A stretch of 64,000 bases of DNA from Endothia cerciana (lineage: Eukaryota > Ascomycota > Sordariomycetes > Diaporthales > Cryphonectriaceae), in NCBI GenBank assembly GCA_026119935.1, contig JALRMH010000002.1, forward strand, positions 744,001 to 808,000. The letters run 5' to 3'. The notes under the pieces were generated by a model. That model was not told where the DNA came from, ran no database searches, and worked only from the letters and a program-made list of their open reading frames with translations. Below, piece after piece: positions 36,425 through 48,775 of this stretch. Positions within the stretch are counted from its first letter, which is position 1. Every line of letters begins with the position of its first letter. A program made the translations under genes and the position numbers.

Positions 36425-38328
36425 ATGGCCGACGAAGTTGCGGAGGCCTTGGCCATGTTGCTGCCTCCTGGTATCCTGTTCGACTCTCCCCAGATATATG
36501 CTGAAGTTGCCAAGCTGCCTGTCGTTCCACTGGAGGATGTGCGGCGGCACTGGTATGGTAGGGGCCCGAATGCTCCCCTGTCGTCTCGAGAGTACACGCA
36601 CGCTGATTCCCCACCACAGCCTATACTTCCATGTACAAGAAGTTGCAAGACCCAACCGCATGTCGTCTTGAGAATTTCTGGTGGCACGTCTGGGGCAGTG
36701 ACAGGCGGGACTTGAGTGGCAAGACGCTCGCCAGGTTATGGGAGCAGATCGCATCCGGTCCGACGGTTGTGCCGCTCAGGGGGCCCCAATGGCGATTAGA
36801 CCTGCCCCCGGTGAGCTTCGAGCACAGCCTTGGAACCATCTCCCTAGCTAACGCGCTCCAGCAGGTCCCTCATACTCGGAGCATGCACGAATCCGATCGG
36901 CCAGAGCTGCCCCCGAGTGGACACCATAGGGATATACGAAGTGAAGCCCAGGCGTCCCAGACAACATTACCACCTCAGAACCTTACACCCTCTTCATCGA
37001 GGCCACCACCGTCTCACCCGATCCTGAAGAAGCCTAGGGGGCCTTCCGCTTCAGGGCCGAGACCCACAGCACGGTTCGTCGATGTGCCCGATTCCGACGA
37101 CGACGACGACGACGACACCGCACAACAGAGTAGCGGGTCCCAGCAGAGCGGCAGTGGAGCAAGCCAGTCGGACAGCTCAAGCAAGAACCAGGCCTCTGCC
37201 CCCCCCCCGCCAAGGAACAGATCTCCCTCCAAGGTGGACAGGAAACCCGCGCCGGGCAAAAAGTTCGTCGCATCGACCACCGCACTCAAGAGGCGTCCTA
37301 TCCTGCCTCGCCGACAGAGCTCACAGTCGTCTACGGGATCGGCTGGCTCCGACAGTGCGGCAAGGGAAGGGAACTCCTCCGCGACAAAACAGACTAACCA
37401 GCAGGAGCCGCTAGTTGCATCTCCGTTAGAAGACAACCCCTCCGGTCAGGCAGCGTCGGGACTGCCAACCCACCTCGAGGTACCGGCGGCTTCTTCAAAG
37501 AAGCTGGGCAAGCGACCGGCAAATGCTCCTGGCCTAGCGAAGCAGAGTTCGGCGAAAGGCGGGCAGCAGTCGGGCTCTCGTGGTATACCAAATACTAAAG
37601 CCCCGAAGCGGACGTCTTCGCCCCTTGCTCGAGGAGAGAACACCAGGCAAAGCAGATCTGGTATGCAAGGTGGCACCAAAGCTGTACAACAAGGCGCAAA
37701 GGTTTCTGGAGACGAGCCAGCAGATGAACCGATCCCATCCAAGACAGGTCCGGCCCGAAGCAATAACCCTCTGGGCATTTATGATGGCGCAACAGCGCGC
37801 AAGGCATCTCAACCCACCGCTCCCACTGGAAGTCACGAGACCACAAACGAGAATGTGGAGGAACCGAAGGCCGAACTGCGGGCGGCAGGCAACGGGGCTC
37901 AGAAGTCGGCGGGTGGGCAAGCGAATGCAGCACCGGCGATGGTCCGATCAAAGTCAAGTGAGCCGAGGCGGATGAGTTCGGGCCCGGTCTCAGCGGCCAG
38001 CTTCAAGTCTCCGAGCGTTGTGGGAATGTCGAAGTTTGCAGTGAAGGGCGGCTTCGACTTCGAGACTCCCCAAGCCCGACCTTCAGAGGAGGACCTACCG
38101 CCCCTCGGGCCGGACCAGCCAGACATCCGGAAGGCTTCAGTCCTCGACTCCAGATTCGCCCCTACCCGACCGAATCCGGCCCCGGCACCACCCCTGGGAA
38201 GGTCGAAGTCGCAGTTGACGCTGCTGCTAGAGCGGGACAAGGCTCGGGTCGGCGACAGGCACAGAGCTGGCAGCAGCAGCAGCTCTCAGCACGGTGATGG
38301 CAGGGATGACAGCAAGAGACAGGGCTAG
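36425..38328 (+). CDS. AreA GATA-like-domain (PF08550/DUF1752 type) protein
   Basis: Two exons, 36425-36557 and 36620-38328, flank a 62-nt intron (GTAGGG..CACAG) and give 613 residues. The junction builds HWYAYTSMYKKLQ in frame. Residues about 45-72 contain CRLENFWWHVWGS, the short RLEN-x-x-W-x-x-W signature of the GATA-like region first seen in the N-terminus of AreA. There is no zinc-finger (CxxC..CxxC) in the protein, so it is not itself a GATA factor. The rest is disordered: an ILKKPRGPS segment, an Asp run at 37096-37116 (SDDDDDDDT), and Ser/Pro/Arg-rich tracts. The domain is common in fungal regulators of nitrogen or glucose signalling (for example partners of phosphatases), but the role here is unknown. 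Confidence 0.8.
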
Positions 38329-41300
38329 GTGCCTGGCCTTTCACTGTTCGCCAAAGCCCGACCTGACAACACCAGGCGACATACCAGCACTCCATAGAGT
38401 TTTCCTTTGAACGGATGGCTCGCCATCTTTCTATACGTTACATACATGGCATGGCATGGCTTTGGGGTACCTCCATGGGCATACACGAAATATCACTAGA
38501 TCAAGACGATAGGTGCTGCCGCTACCGCTCTGCTAGGGGAGCAACAGGACTGGCGTTGGCATAGGAGCGGCACATCTCGGTTCACTCGACCTCGAAGCCT
38601 TCACAGGCTCGGCAGCATCTTTCCTTTTCACTTAACGGCATCTACAAGCGAGCAAATTTTTTCTTTTTTTTCCTTCCTTTTTTATTATTATTTTACTGTC
38701 TCCACGTATGTACCACCAACAATCCAGCTCGGTGAGCAAGGCAGGGGGGATGGGAGAGAGCGGGTGGAGGAGGCGGGGCAGAGACGTCCTTGACTGCATG
38801 CAACGTATGCGCCCTGTACATGTCATCCATATCCTCGCTGTTCATCGACGAGAGCGACGAGAGCGACGAGAGCGACGAGAGCGACGAGAGACGTAATAAC
38901 AAGCGCATTGAAACCACAGTCCCGCCGATTGCCCTCGTGCGTGTGAAGATCGGCCCCGTCGTCGAGGCCCGACGGATGATGTGCAACAAGCTAAAAAAAG
39001 TACATTGCCCTCTGAACCAGTACGACCCCCTAGGCGTCCTGCCGCCAAGGTGGCTGCGAGACAATCTGCGCAAGGTTTCAGCTGGGTCCTCCCTAACCTG
39101 CTCAGCTGACCGCTCCCCTCCTGGGCAGCTCTGAAGGGCACACTATCCCGTCCAGGAAAAGAAATAATGCTGATGAGGCCAAGCCCGGGCCGGGGGCAGG
39201 GGCGGGAGCCCGGTGGCCACGATGGCCTCAATCCCCCGGCTCACCGCCCATAGGCAGGCGTCTGTAAAGCCGTGCTGACTGCAGCCGCACGCAGCCCTTC
39301 GATTCGATGGTATGCAGCAAGTTTTGTCAGTATGTCTCGTGTGCGGTCAGATTTACGAGTGTCGGGGGAGCAAAGAAAGGCGGCTGTAGTTCGCTTTAAC
39401 CCCCCCCCCCCCCTTAACCCCCCATGGGCTGTGAGACCATGGCGCTTCGTAGCACTTGCGAGTTCTTTTTTTTTGTTAAGAGTGGCGGGAGAGGTGGGGT
39501 GGGCAAGCAGTGGCAAGATAAGACAAGACAAAAGCAAAAAAGAATAATGCAAAAGAATAATGCATGGTTGTAACTAGGCACCATTATTGTAAGAAGTACA
39601 AGTGGTCCAGTGGAGGAGGAGGGATGTTACAGCGCATTGGCATGTGTGCCTGCATGCACGCACGGCTCGGGTTGCCGTTGTGGGTAGCGCCGCTGGCTTT
39701 GTGGCTTGAGAGGTTGTCTTGTCCTGCTATGTACTATGGTACTATGGTACTATGGCAGAAGGTGGCTTGAGAGTTGGGCATCCACACGCGTTGCTTGGTT
39801 CCTCACGTAGGCAGGTTTTTTTTGGGGGGTGGGGGGGGTGTCCCTGTCCTTGCGGACGTTGCGCCTTGGGGGTCCCTCAGCCCACCATCACCACGGCTGC
39901 CCCCCACCCCTCTCTGTCTCTCTGGGCTGGGAGGTTAGAGAGAGAAAGGAGGAAGGGGAGCGAGAAATTAAATTACAAGGAGTGGATACGCAAAAGTCTA
40001 GAGAGTAATGAGATCCCTCTCATCCAGGAGCCCTGCTCAACTTGGGCCTTGGATCTTTGGATCTTAAAAGCATTATTTCCCTACTGGTCTCCAAGTACTT
40101 TTCTTCACCTAAATTCTTACAGTCTTCCCCTCTAAACATGTCGTCTTTATTTTGTGCATTTGGCCCCTTCATGCTGTGCCTTCCTGCAACCTTGCACCAC
40201 CATTTACTTCAATATCTGCTCGTTTGTTCTGTGATGGGCCCGAAAACACCACTGATGGACGAATCGAAGTTCGTCGCACCACATCGATCTATTGTGTGGT
40301 TGCCAGGTCATCCCAGCATTGACGTAATTACCTAGGTAGTCCATGGTGTGTAAATCCAATCAGTCGATTATTGGTTTTTCGTGGCGACTCCATGTGATAT
40401 AGCAAGTAGAAGATACTCGTACTCAGAGAGCAAAGTAGACATAAAATTATGCGAGCAGATTTGTTACCTCCTGTGCTTCATCACCTGGGGACAATTATAG
40501 GTACATGTATCGAACTTCGAGGGGAGGCAAGCAATCTAGTAATTACACTATGCAGAGCAGTTCAAATTGTCTCTTCCTTGTCGTCATAAGGTATAGTCTG
40601 AATTTCCTCTCTGTGAAGTTTTAGCGCCTCTTGGATGCCTAGGTTCTCACGGTCGAGTTATTAGATTTTTTTTTGGATGTAAGGCACCGTGAGATGCTGG
40701 AAATAGCTTTGATACGATACCAAGACCTGTATCAACTGGAATGGCACGAGCCGAAGCAGCTGGATGGCACTTCGAGCGAGGCATTGATGTGATGGCCTCA
40801 TCGACAGCATCTCGAGATCTAAGAGGCGAGGTAGGTACCCGTTGATATCAACTAGGTGGGTAGTCGTCAAACCTGGAAGTTGACCTTAACGGGTACCCGC
40901 GTCAGATCCTAGTTAATTTGAGCGTGAAGTCGAAATCGCCCCGGCAGCCGTTGACGGCAGGCCCAAAGGCGCTGTCTTCAGCACACGCTGAGAGGTCCAT
41001 CACGCTGAGCGGAGGCCCAGGCTCGTCAGCGTCTCTGCGGCAGGATTTGTGACGAGATCAAATGACCCCTCTTGCGTTCAAAGAGCCCAAGAGACCATCA
41101 AACCAAAAACTAGGAGAGAATCGAGGGCGATATGACTTGACGAGCCTGAGAAGAGAGCCTAGTTTGGTTGGTTTGACAGGCAAACGCCGCGACGCGGTAA
41201 GTTGGCAGGTTAGGACTTTCGTTCAACTTCGGCGCTCTGCAGGTCTTTGAAAGGGATACTTGCAAATTAGCAACAGGGGCTGAAGATGCAGAAAGCTTCT

Positions 41301-41438
41301 TTCCCATCTTCCTATTCGTCTAGGGCAAATGATGAATTGCTATGCTCACAGAAGATGTTTGCCTTCGCAGCGCGAGCTGCTAGGATATCGAGGCACTTGC
41401 TGTTTTCGAACACGCTTGCTGACTCTTGACACTCAACC
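38329..41438. other. Gene-poor region, no supported gene
   Basis: 3.1 kb without coding signal. Contents include a 9-bp tandem repeat at 38846-38890, a 14-nt C tract at 39400-39413, a TACTATGG triplication near 39727-39754, and AT-rich DNA from about 39960 onward, which begins the accessory-looking stretch. Confidence 0.55.
38846..38890. repeat. (CGACGAGAG)5 nonanucleotide tandem repeat
   Basis: Five perfect 9-bp units read directly. The unit length is a multiple of three, but no gene covers it. Confidence 0.93.
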
Positions 41439-42301
41439 ATGAAAAGTCGTGAAGGCTACTCCGGCCTGGAGGTCGGCGATGACCCGTATGAGGCTGATGA
41501 GGTCCCTGATTTCGCTGATCATAAAGCGTCCAATCGTGCCCCGGTCGCTCGCAGGTCGAGAGAGCCTGGAGGTTTATCTATGTTCTTATCTTTCTTTCAA
41601 GAGGAACAATATTGCTAGTCACTCAAAGTTGGAGACCATCAGACAGGCAATGTGCGGCCCAGCTCAGCATTTGGTGTACTCATTTCCACGTTTGGTCTGG
41701 CACCCACATTCTACACACAACGGCTGCGAACTCCCTTCTCCTGGAGCTGACTTTTGTGCTTATCACCGTTGCTTGAGGCAGTCGAATATGAAGAGCGGGA
41801 GTAGGTCAGCATCTTCGCAATGAAACACCCGGATTCACTGGGCCTCCAACAGAGCAAATGGAAGCGAAGCGGAAGGACTTGTTGGTGGTAAGCTCTTTCA
41901 CATCCCAAACCTGATTCTTCAGTATCCCAGTCTGATATATTGGTCACTGTATAATGCCCAGTATTGTTCCCCCCCCCCCCCCCAGCGACTCCCTTTCCTC
42001 AACTGGAGCGTCGAGTAAGGGTTTGTATGAAATGTATCTTTGTCCCTAAATTATCCCGCCGACGGTTCCATAGCCGGTGTCGAAGTCTTCCATCGTCTTC
42101 ACTGTCTCAATGATCTGCGGCAGTATATGTGGCACGATGCCTATCCCGACGGTCTGGTCCCCAGTCTTAAGTTCAATTCAGACCGGACTCGAGGCCATCT
42201 GGAGTCATCGTATGGCGCCTCATCCCCCGATTCTTCAGTCAGCTCAACAATTCAATCGAGGAGTCTTATAAAAACTCATGCAATTATGCCATCAAGTGGA
42301 T
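41439..42301 (+). pseudogene. Decayed UstYa-like (DUF3328) gene
   Basis: Three separated pieces follow the order of a UstYa-family protein. An N-terminal piece starts at 41439 (MKSREGYSGLEVGDDPYEAD) and stops at TAG 41616. A middle piece at 41834-41887 reads FTGPPTEQMEAKRKDLLV, like the family's GPP..E..A..DLL segment, and is followed by a good donor GTAAGC. The third piece has SIAGVEVFHRLHCLNDLRQY, with the first HxxHC motif at 42091-42105. The second HxxHC motif expected after RTRGHLE is lost in altered sequence, and no membrane segment is readable after the N-terminal piece. A 15-nt C tract interrupts the putative intron. UstYa proteins act in fungal secondary metabolism, notably ribosomal-peptide cyclisation. 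Assignment of the first piece is tentative; the HxxHC piece is secure. Confidence 0.65.
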
Positions 42302-42898
42302 AAGGCTTGATAAGCTAAGGCACGGCCACGTCCCTATCTTCTAGCCGGCCTCCCGAAGAACTAATCACCCTCGATGCATAGCTAGCCCGGGCAGCCTATC
42401 CACCTACATCATCAATATATAAAGACTAGCGCTAACAAACGCCACTAATATTATTTGCTTGGCTTTTTGCTCGTGAAGAGGATGTGAGTTATATATGAGC
42501 TTCGGATGCGTAGTATTCTGTAGCCGAAACCACTTTCCGTAGCCCCTTGGCCCCGCGCCCCTCAACACTGCCAAAAGCTCTTCTTCTCTAGAGCTTATCT
42601 GCTTTTATATACGATTTGCCTTCCAACAGGTCCGTTCCGGTTAATACAGAAGGCTAGTGCGCCATTTGTGTCGACTATCTGCGGAGGTACCCGAAATTAC
42701 ATGCTGAGCTTTCTGTCCATTCCATACTCGGGGCACTCGTCCTGGGAAGCATATTCCCGAGACTTGTCCGTTGGGACTGGCCGCGCTATGGGGGTCTAAG
42801 GGGGGGAGGGGGGCGCAAGTAATGTAGTTTTATAGAATACAGCGGACTTGAGGGTCAACCGCCGGTGCGGCTCTGCCAGCTCCGACGATGCCGTCTTG
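42302..42898. other. Intergenic between UstYa relic and HET gene
   Basis: About 600 bp of comparatively AT-rich DNA; no gene seen. It probably holds the 3' ends of both flanking units, which converge. Confidence 0.5.
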
Positions 42899-45295
42899 CT
42901 ATATAAGCTCGAACTTCTCTGGCTCACACTCCTGGAAAAAAAGATTGGGGGCGTTCCCGAAAGTGTTGAATCCTTCACCGAAGAACCTAAAATCCCCACC
43001 AACGAAAGTAAACAATCCTAGCCTGGTGTAGCGCCTGGCGCAAGCATGAGCACCATTAGAGGTGGGAATAGGTGCCCCTGCTGCACGCAGCATAAGACCT
43101 TTCGCTCCGACTTCGTCGTCCCAGAGGAACTGCAAGAGGTAGACCTCCGTACAATATCCTATCGCCGCACAAACACTATCATGCCGACTTGAATCCTCTC
43201 TCGTGATATTTTGAGAGTCATCAACCCGCACGTACCTGGCATCCGGTTTCGTTTGTATCCAAGGAATATTTTGAAGGACCTTAGTCTTATCCCGAGTCTC
43301 AGCAGTGTAGACCTTGGAGTCTCCGAACCAGAATGCCTTGCGGATTTGCCCCACGCCCGAGATAACGCCCGATGATACAGCTCCATACGGCGCCAGAGGC
43401 TCTACAAGCTCGGTCCTGCCATCCACGTCTTTCAACTTCCAGATACCCCTCCGAGGCTGAAACTCGGAATTCATCTCGACTTGGCCGGTGATTGCGGCCC
43501 AGGACCACGACGGCGCGGTGCAGTTAAGCGGTCGCGGCTGGCTCTTACCAGACTCAATATACCACAATAATGAAGATGGTAAGGTCTTTTTCCATAAGCC
43601 GGCGAGATACTCATCCTGTAACACAGAACCAAACGCTTCGACAACGCCGGATATTGCTCGGATGCGATCCTGATGAAGCGTGACTTCCCTTCGCGTATAT
43701 TCTGTGATTACGTTGTCAAAATCAGAGGCTACTTCGTGATACTGCCGAATCGATAAATTGGCCCTCATCGCATCTAGACGAACCATTGCTAGGTAGGACA
43801 GGTTGGCAGAGCCAAACGTTGAGCCGTCAGTGGGATTAATGATATGTCGCCCCATAAAATTGGAGGGATTCATCCAGCAGGATCGACAAAGCCAGCTGAC
43901 TCTAACAGAGTCAAACCTAAGTATTCTGGGCGGCAAGAACTGCTCCTGGAAGCACCAGCCCCTCCGGTCGGTCGGTTCGTGTTGCTCAGGTTTAGCGTCA
44001 AAGATGTAGAGCGAGCCATGCCTGCCAAGCACGTCGTCGTTTGAGCAGATGAATGGGATTTTAACAGCCAATTCGGAATCGAATTCGATTTTTGGATCTA
44101 GATCTTGCAAGAAGCCGTCCGTTACACGCTCAGACTTGGCCGCCGCGATAGTAACCACTGCTTGACTAAAGATCTTCGGCTGGCTGGTTGTCAGAAGGAC
44201 AAACAAAAATTTGTGAATAAGAAAAACAAAACGGTGAGACGTGGCGGTGAGGCCACAATCATTTTGGACAGATATCTGCGGCCCCTGCAGCGCATGAAGG
44301 GGGGCAGCCTTTTTCCCCTTTGTATTTCTTTTTTTTTTTTTTTTTTGCTTTAAAAAAAGAAGAAGGAAAGAAGAAGAAAACATACCATCAGTGCGATCTG
44401 TTGGTTCTTATCCACCTCATCGTCTTGGATGATACATAAGCTGTCTATCCAAAGATAGGATTGACTTAATCCGACGGTGACCCTCACCGCGTCCCTTATA
44501 GTTGCAGGCAACGCGTCGAAGTCGAAATCGAAATTACCGGCTTGCATGCGGGCCTTGGTCGTCTGATGTGGCTGGTCACCACCCCAACAGTAACTGAGCG
44601 CAACGTATGGGACCACGGTGGTCAACACTTGCAATTTCAGGTCGAACATGGCTCCTGGGCCTGGCGCCTCACGCTGCTTGATAGACAGCAGCCTCTTGGG
44701 AAAGAAACCTTGACTGAGCTTATCATCTTTGTCGTGGCGTGCTAAACAGTCGTTCATCCAGGCTCTCGCGAGCCTAAAGGTCTCTGCTGACCCCGGGTGG
44801 GGGTTGGTAGGGCTACGGTGAAGAAGTGGATAGGCAGGATCACCTTCATCCAAGGTTCCCAACTTCATCAGCAGGATCCCCTATTGTAGGTTTGCATCGA
44901 AAGGAGAATCAGATGATCCTTAATGAGAAAGTACACCCACCCTTCTTAGCTAACGCATTCAAAGATCCGAGGTAATCCATCTTGAATTCTGGTACTCTTT
45001 CGCCGATAGAAGGCTGCGACCTGGAATCATACCAACCAAAGGAGGCCGTCCCGCGGACCCCAAGCGCGACATAGAAACGATAATTGTCTTTGAGCGACCT
45101 CCAGGGGGCGCTCCACGCGCGTTGATCGCAAAGCCATCGCGCGAGCGGACAGGACTTAGCAGCGCGCGCATCGCGCACCGTGGCCTTGAGGAAAATGAGC
45201 TGCTTGTAATCCTTTCGCAGACCTCTCCTGGGATCCACAGCCATTAAATGGCAGAAGTCGCACTCGTGATAGACGTGCGCTGAGGGGTCGGCCAT
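42899..45295 (-). CDS. HET-domain (heterokaryon incompatibility) protein
   Basis: Three exons are read: about 44941-45295, about 44386-44843 and 42899-44179, giving about 697 residues. The start may be 45295 (MADPSAHVYHECDFC) or 45379. The exon 1/2 boundary is uncertain: donor GTGGGT at 44940 to an acceptor at 44844 keeps frame, but TAG at 44884 is an alternative acceptor with another donor. The exon 2/3 junction is firm (ALM then PKIFSQAVVTIAAA, intron 206 nt). HET signatures are YVALSYCWGG, LPATIRDAV, YLWIDSLCIIQDD and the later RGWCFQEQFLPPRILRF. There is no NACHT/WD40 or other recognised partner domain; the long C-terminal part holds SWSWAAITGQV, usual in stand-alone HET proteins. The family triggers cell death on recognition of non-self. 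The gene looks intact despite its decayed neighbour. Confidence 0.85.
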
Positions 45296-47079
45296 TGTCG
45301 CGGGATGTGAGATACCCAGCTCGAAGTGGATGAGTGTCTGTGATACGGTCGGGGATGCCGTCTCTCGTTGGCCGGCCACGGTTGCTACATGGACTGATCA
45401 GAGAGACAAAAGAGCTCAAGGCAACCGCTGGTATTGTGCGACCAGTACCTGCGCGGGTATCCGCACACGTCCATGCCTCGAGCTCGCTTCGCCATTGACA
45501 AGACGTTTGGTCAGACGGGCGGCCTAAAATGCGCCTGACCGATAGATGCTGCGCCATGCTCTGACCTACGTGGCAGGGTGCTATTGGCTCTCCTTCCTTC
45601 AAACACCCAAATGTGCCAGGCAGCAGGACTTTTTAACCCAATGACGAGATGACGCTGCCACTCGACATACATTGCTTGTATCGGCTCTTTACACAGGCTG
45701 ACCAGGGAGCTGATGAAGGAAGAGATGCTTAAAGAAATACGGCCGCGGGAGCAGTTTGTTACAAAGCCGCTATGACTTATCAATAAATTCAAATCACGAT
45801 TTTCTAATTTAATCAATCCAAAATGTTAATCTGGATGGAAAGGCTAAAACTTTTATAGTCCCAATTCATATAACATTTCCTAATAAAAAGCAAAGGGTTA
45901 TTGTATTAATTATTTTTTTATACGAGACAATGTAATCTATTCTTCTTATCCTCACAGAGCTTTTTATTCCTTATAGATGCAGTATATAACCCATCAAATC
46001 TAGCAGTAGATCAAAAGGGAGTCATCAGGTCCTTTTGTCACCTGTCGTACTTACTGTGGTGGAGACCAAGGGGCCTCCCTTTTTTCCAAGGTGCAAGGCT
46101 TGCAAGGCTTGTCCCACCTGAAAGGAGGGGCAAGCTCTGCTCACTGAAAAGAACAGGCTTTTTGATTGGTAAGAATAGAAGTGAGAAGAACAAGCAGTAG
46201 CCCTTCACCTTTGTTTACTGACGGTGAAGGAGGCCAACTACTAATTAATATACACTTCTCTCCACAAGATTGTTGTGGAGAATTAGCGAACCCACCTGCC
46301 TACCATTTGTGCCATGCACTACAGTATTGACTACATATACTTATTGTACATACTTTTACTCTACCATGTAAGGTCGAGTATGGTGGGGCCTTTTCCCCTG
46401 GAGATTCTCAATTCCACAGGGGCCTGCTAAGCAGACGCACTGGCCCCCTATCACGTGACAGCGTGCAGACCAGCCACCGCATTTCTGCGCAGATAAGCGA
46501 CGACATCTCCACCTCCGTCGTCTTCCCTCATCGCTCATCAACCGCGCCTCTACAATCAACCACCCTTACCTCACACAAGACGCGACCACCTGCCTTGCGG
46601 GGCTACAGCAGCACAACGGTCAGTTCAAAGGTACTTGCACTCGCGAGTAGCCGTGCGCGCGCTCGCTCAACGACCTGCCGCGAGTCGCGCCCGTCCACCG
46701 CGCCCGAGACCGGGAAATGCCAGCCTTCTACCCATCGAGTGCGCTCCATGGAAGAACTGGGGTCTTGGGAAGGGGCTCCATGCTTCACTGCTGGGGTCGC
46801 CTGTCAGCGGCACCGGCGCCTCGGAGAGGCAGCGTCGTTCGGCTGCGTGTGCAGGGACGAGGGCCTGTGTTTTCCTCTTCTTCGCCTGTGCTTTTCGCAC
46901 GTCGTTCCGGGACCCGACGGTTCGGCTGGAGTCAAGGCTGCTCTACCACCAGAAGCCTGGGCGGGTGGGAATCCTGTCCGTGCGGACAGGGGAAACTGCC
47001 CTTTCGATTCATGTCTGTCTCTGCCTCGTCGCCTTGACCGCTGACAATCTTCTCTAGGTTGCCCTGAGTAGATGACCGC
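45296..47079. other. Divergent intergenic region including an AT-rich patch
   Basis: No gene is supported. An AT-rich patch spans about 45770-46060, then two hairpins at 46202-46281. A large part of 46500-47060 is GC-rich and probably is the 5' leader of the 47080 gene, with a 5' UTR intron ending CGCTGAC..TCTCTAG at 47057. Confidence 0.5.
46202..46281. repeat. Two adjacent perfect hairpins
   Basis: CCTTCACC at 46202-46209 pairs with GGTGAAGG at 46223-46230; TCTCCACAA at 46259-46267 pairs with TTGTGGAGA at 46273-46281 with a 5-nt loop. They lie beside the AT-rich patch and could be ends of a degraded element. Confidence 0.6.
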
Positions 47080-48327
47080 ATGGCCGACGAGGGCCTGCAT
47101 GCTGCCTCGGCCGCTGGCCCCTCCAGACCTCACAACATCGACATCTCCACTCCAGCTGTTGTAGGCTGGGGTGCCGGCGAAGTCCTAGCTGATGTGATGT
47201 TTGATGCTCGGCGGGTCGACTTGACCAACCATGCCTTCTTGAAGCTCCGTTGCAACGTGCTGTTCAAGGCCTCCGCGCCCGTCAAAACACCCTTGTTCCT
47301 CTTCATCCATCCGGAGCGCATACGATCCTTGCAAATTGCCGAAACCGAAGCGGAACAAGCAATGGGAACGGAGGAAGCACGCAAGAAACTAGGCTCAGAG
47401 ACGGTCTGCCTTCGTTTCAACTTGACCAGCCCACCTGATCTCGTCGGACCTAAGGTTTCGGACTTAACGCCAAAGAACAAAGCCTCTGGTGATGTCTTGG
47501 ATTTGCTGCGATCTCTCGCCCTCCAACATACCTTTGTGGTACACCTGCGCCGGAACGTCCTGTCCCAGGCCCGGCTCGTCTCCTTGTGCGGGGTGGCATC
47601 CAGTGGTGTCTTGAAATCGATCTCGCGTCAAGCAGATCTAGCCAGTTTATACCGGGGCAAGGGTGGCCAAGTTGTCACCCAGCTGCACGATGCTATTGAG
47701 CCGCCGGCAGACCCCAGTAGCCCGCCGTCTTACGATGAGCTTGGCCCCAGCCCGCCGCTCGCACCGCTTGATGTACCTGGATGTAAGACTTTGTATACTT
47801 CGCCCCCGGCATTGCCCCATCATTGACTGACACGGCCATCAGCATTTGCCTCTAAGAAGAGGCGGCGGAGCAGCTCGGACGATGTATCAAGCGGTAAAGT
47901 CGATGCGGTCGACCTTGAACACATGTGCCGGAAGATTGTAGAGCAACAGAAAGTCGAGATGCTCAGAGTAGTTGAAGAGCAGCAAAACAGACTCTACGAT
48001 CGACTCCTTGCCGACCTCAAGCCGTATATCAGCCAGGAGCTGGACAAGCTTGAGGCCCGGGTCATGGAACACGTCGAAAATCGTGTAGGTAAGCAGGCGG
48101 AAGAACAAGAGGAACACTTCGAGGGCCGGCTTGAGAACGTCAAAGATGAGATCTGCGATACCATTGAAAGCAGGATAGACGACGTAGATGAGAAAGTAGA
48201 AGATGAGTTCTATGGCCTTAGGATCAGGTTGGAAGACTTCATCAAGGAGGAGATGGCGGATGCCGAGGAGAAAATAGTCGAGCATCTGGAAAGCTCGGCC
48301 ACCATATCATTGCAATTTAACACCTGA
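47080..48327 (+). CDS. Fungal protein of unknown function with C-terminal coiled coil
   Basis: Two exons, 47080-47782 and 47843-48327, flank a 60-nt intron (GTAAGA..GACTGACAC..CATCAG) and give 395 residues. The N-terminal ~210 residues look folded, with a beta-rich segment (VDLTNHAFLKLRCNVLFKA, PLFLFIHPERIRSLQI) and no motif that I recognise. After a Pro-rich linker (PADPSSPPSYDELGPSPP) the splice junction gives SFASKKRRRSSS, a likely nuclear localisation signal, followed by about 140 residues of Glu/Lys-rich heptad-like coiled coil. The layout fits the lineage-specific nuclear hypotheticals that are common in ascomycete genomes, often found in accessory regions beside HET genes. No function can be assigned. 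Confidence 0.75.
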
Positions 48328-48775
48328 TCCAGTCTCGTCCAAAACTGTCCTTGACTCTAGGACACCTGCTCTTTGAAATCCTCTCGTCAACGTATGGACC
48401 AAAGTTGATGCGTGTAGACGGTGTCGCACCCCCTCGCCTGCAAATGCTGAAGTATTCGTCAGGAATAGGACCAGGTAGGGATGTGCGCGCTGCTCACCAG
48501 AGGATGGTCACACGCCGAGTCAACAAAAACGCAGAATAACTTGGATATGAATCTCCTATGACCGACATGAACTCGGCAAGGTAAGACCAACGATTGATCA
48601 ATTTCTTCATGGCTGCTGATATATACAATCATCTTCGTAACGTAGATCCCCCTTGGTCTAATTGCTAGATCCTCCGTGCTATTCGTCTGCAAAGGAGGCG
48701 CCGGCCCAGTGGTCGCCCCCTCGCGCTGCCAGTCTACGACAGAAGCTCCCAACTCCGATGTTTCCCCCAGTAGGC
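48328..48775. other. Intergenic between convergent genes
   Basis: 448 bp between convergent genes; nothing beyond presumed 3' flanks is seen. Confidence 0.5.
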
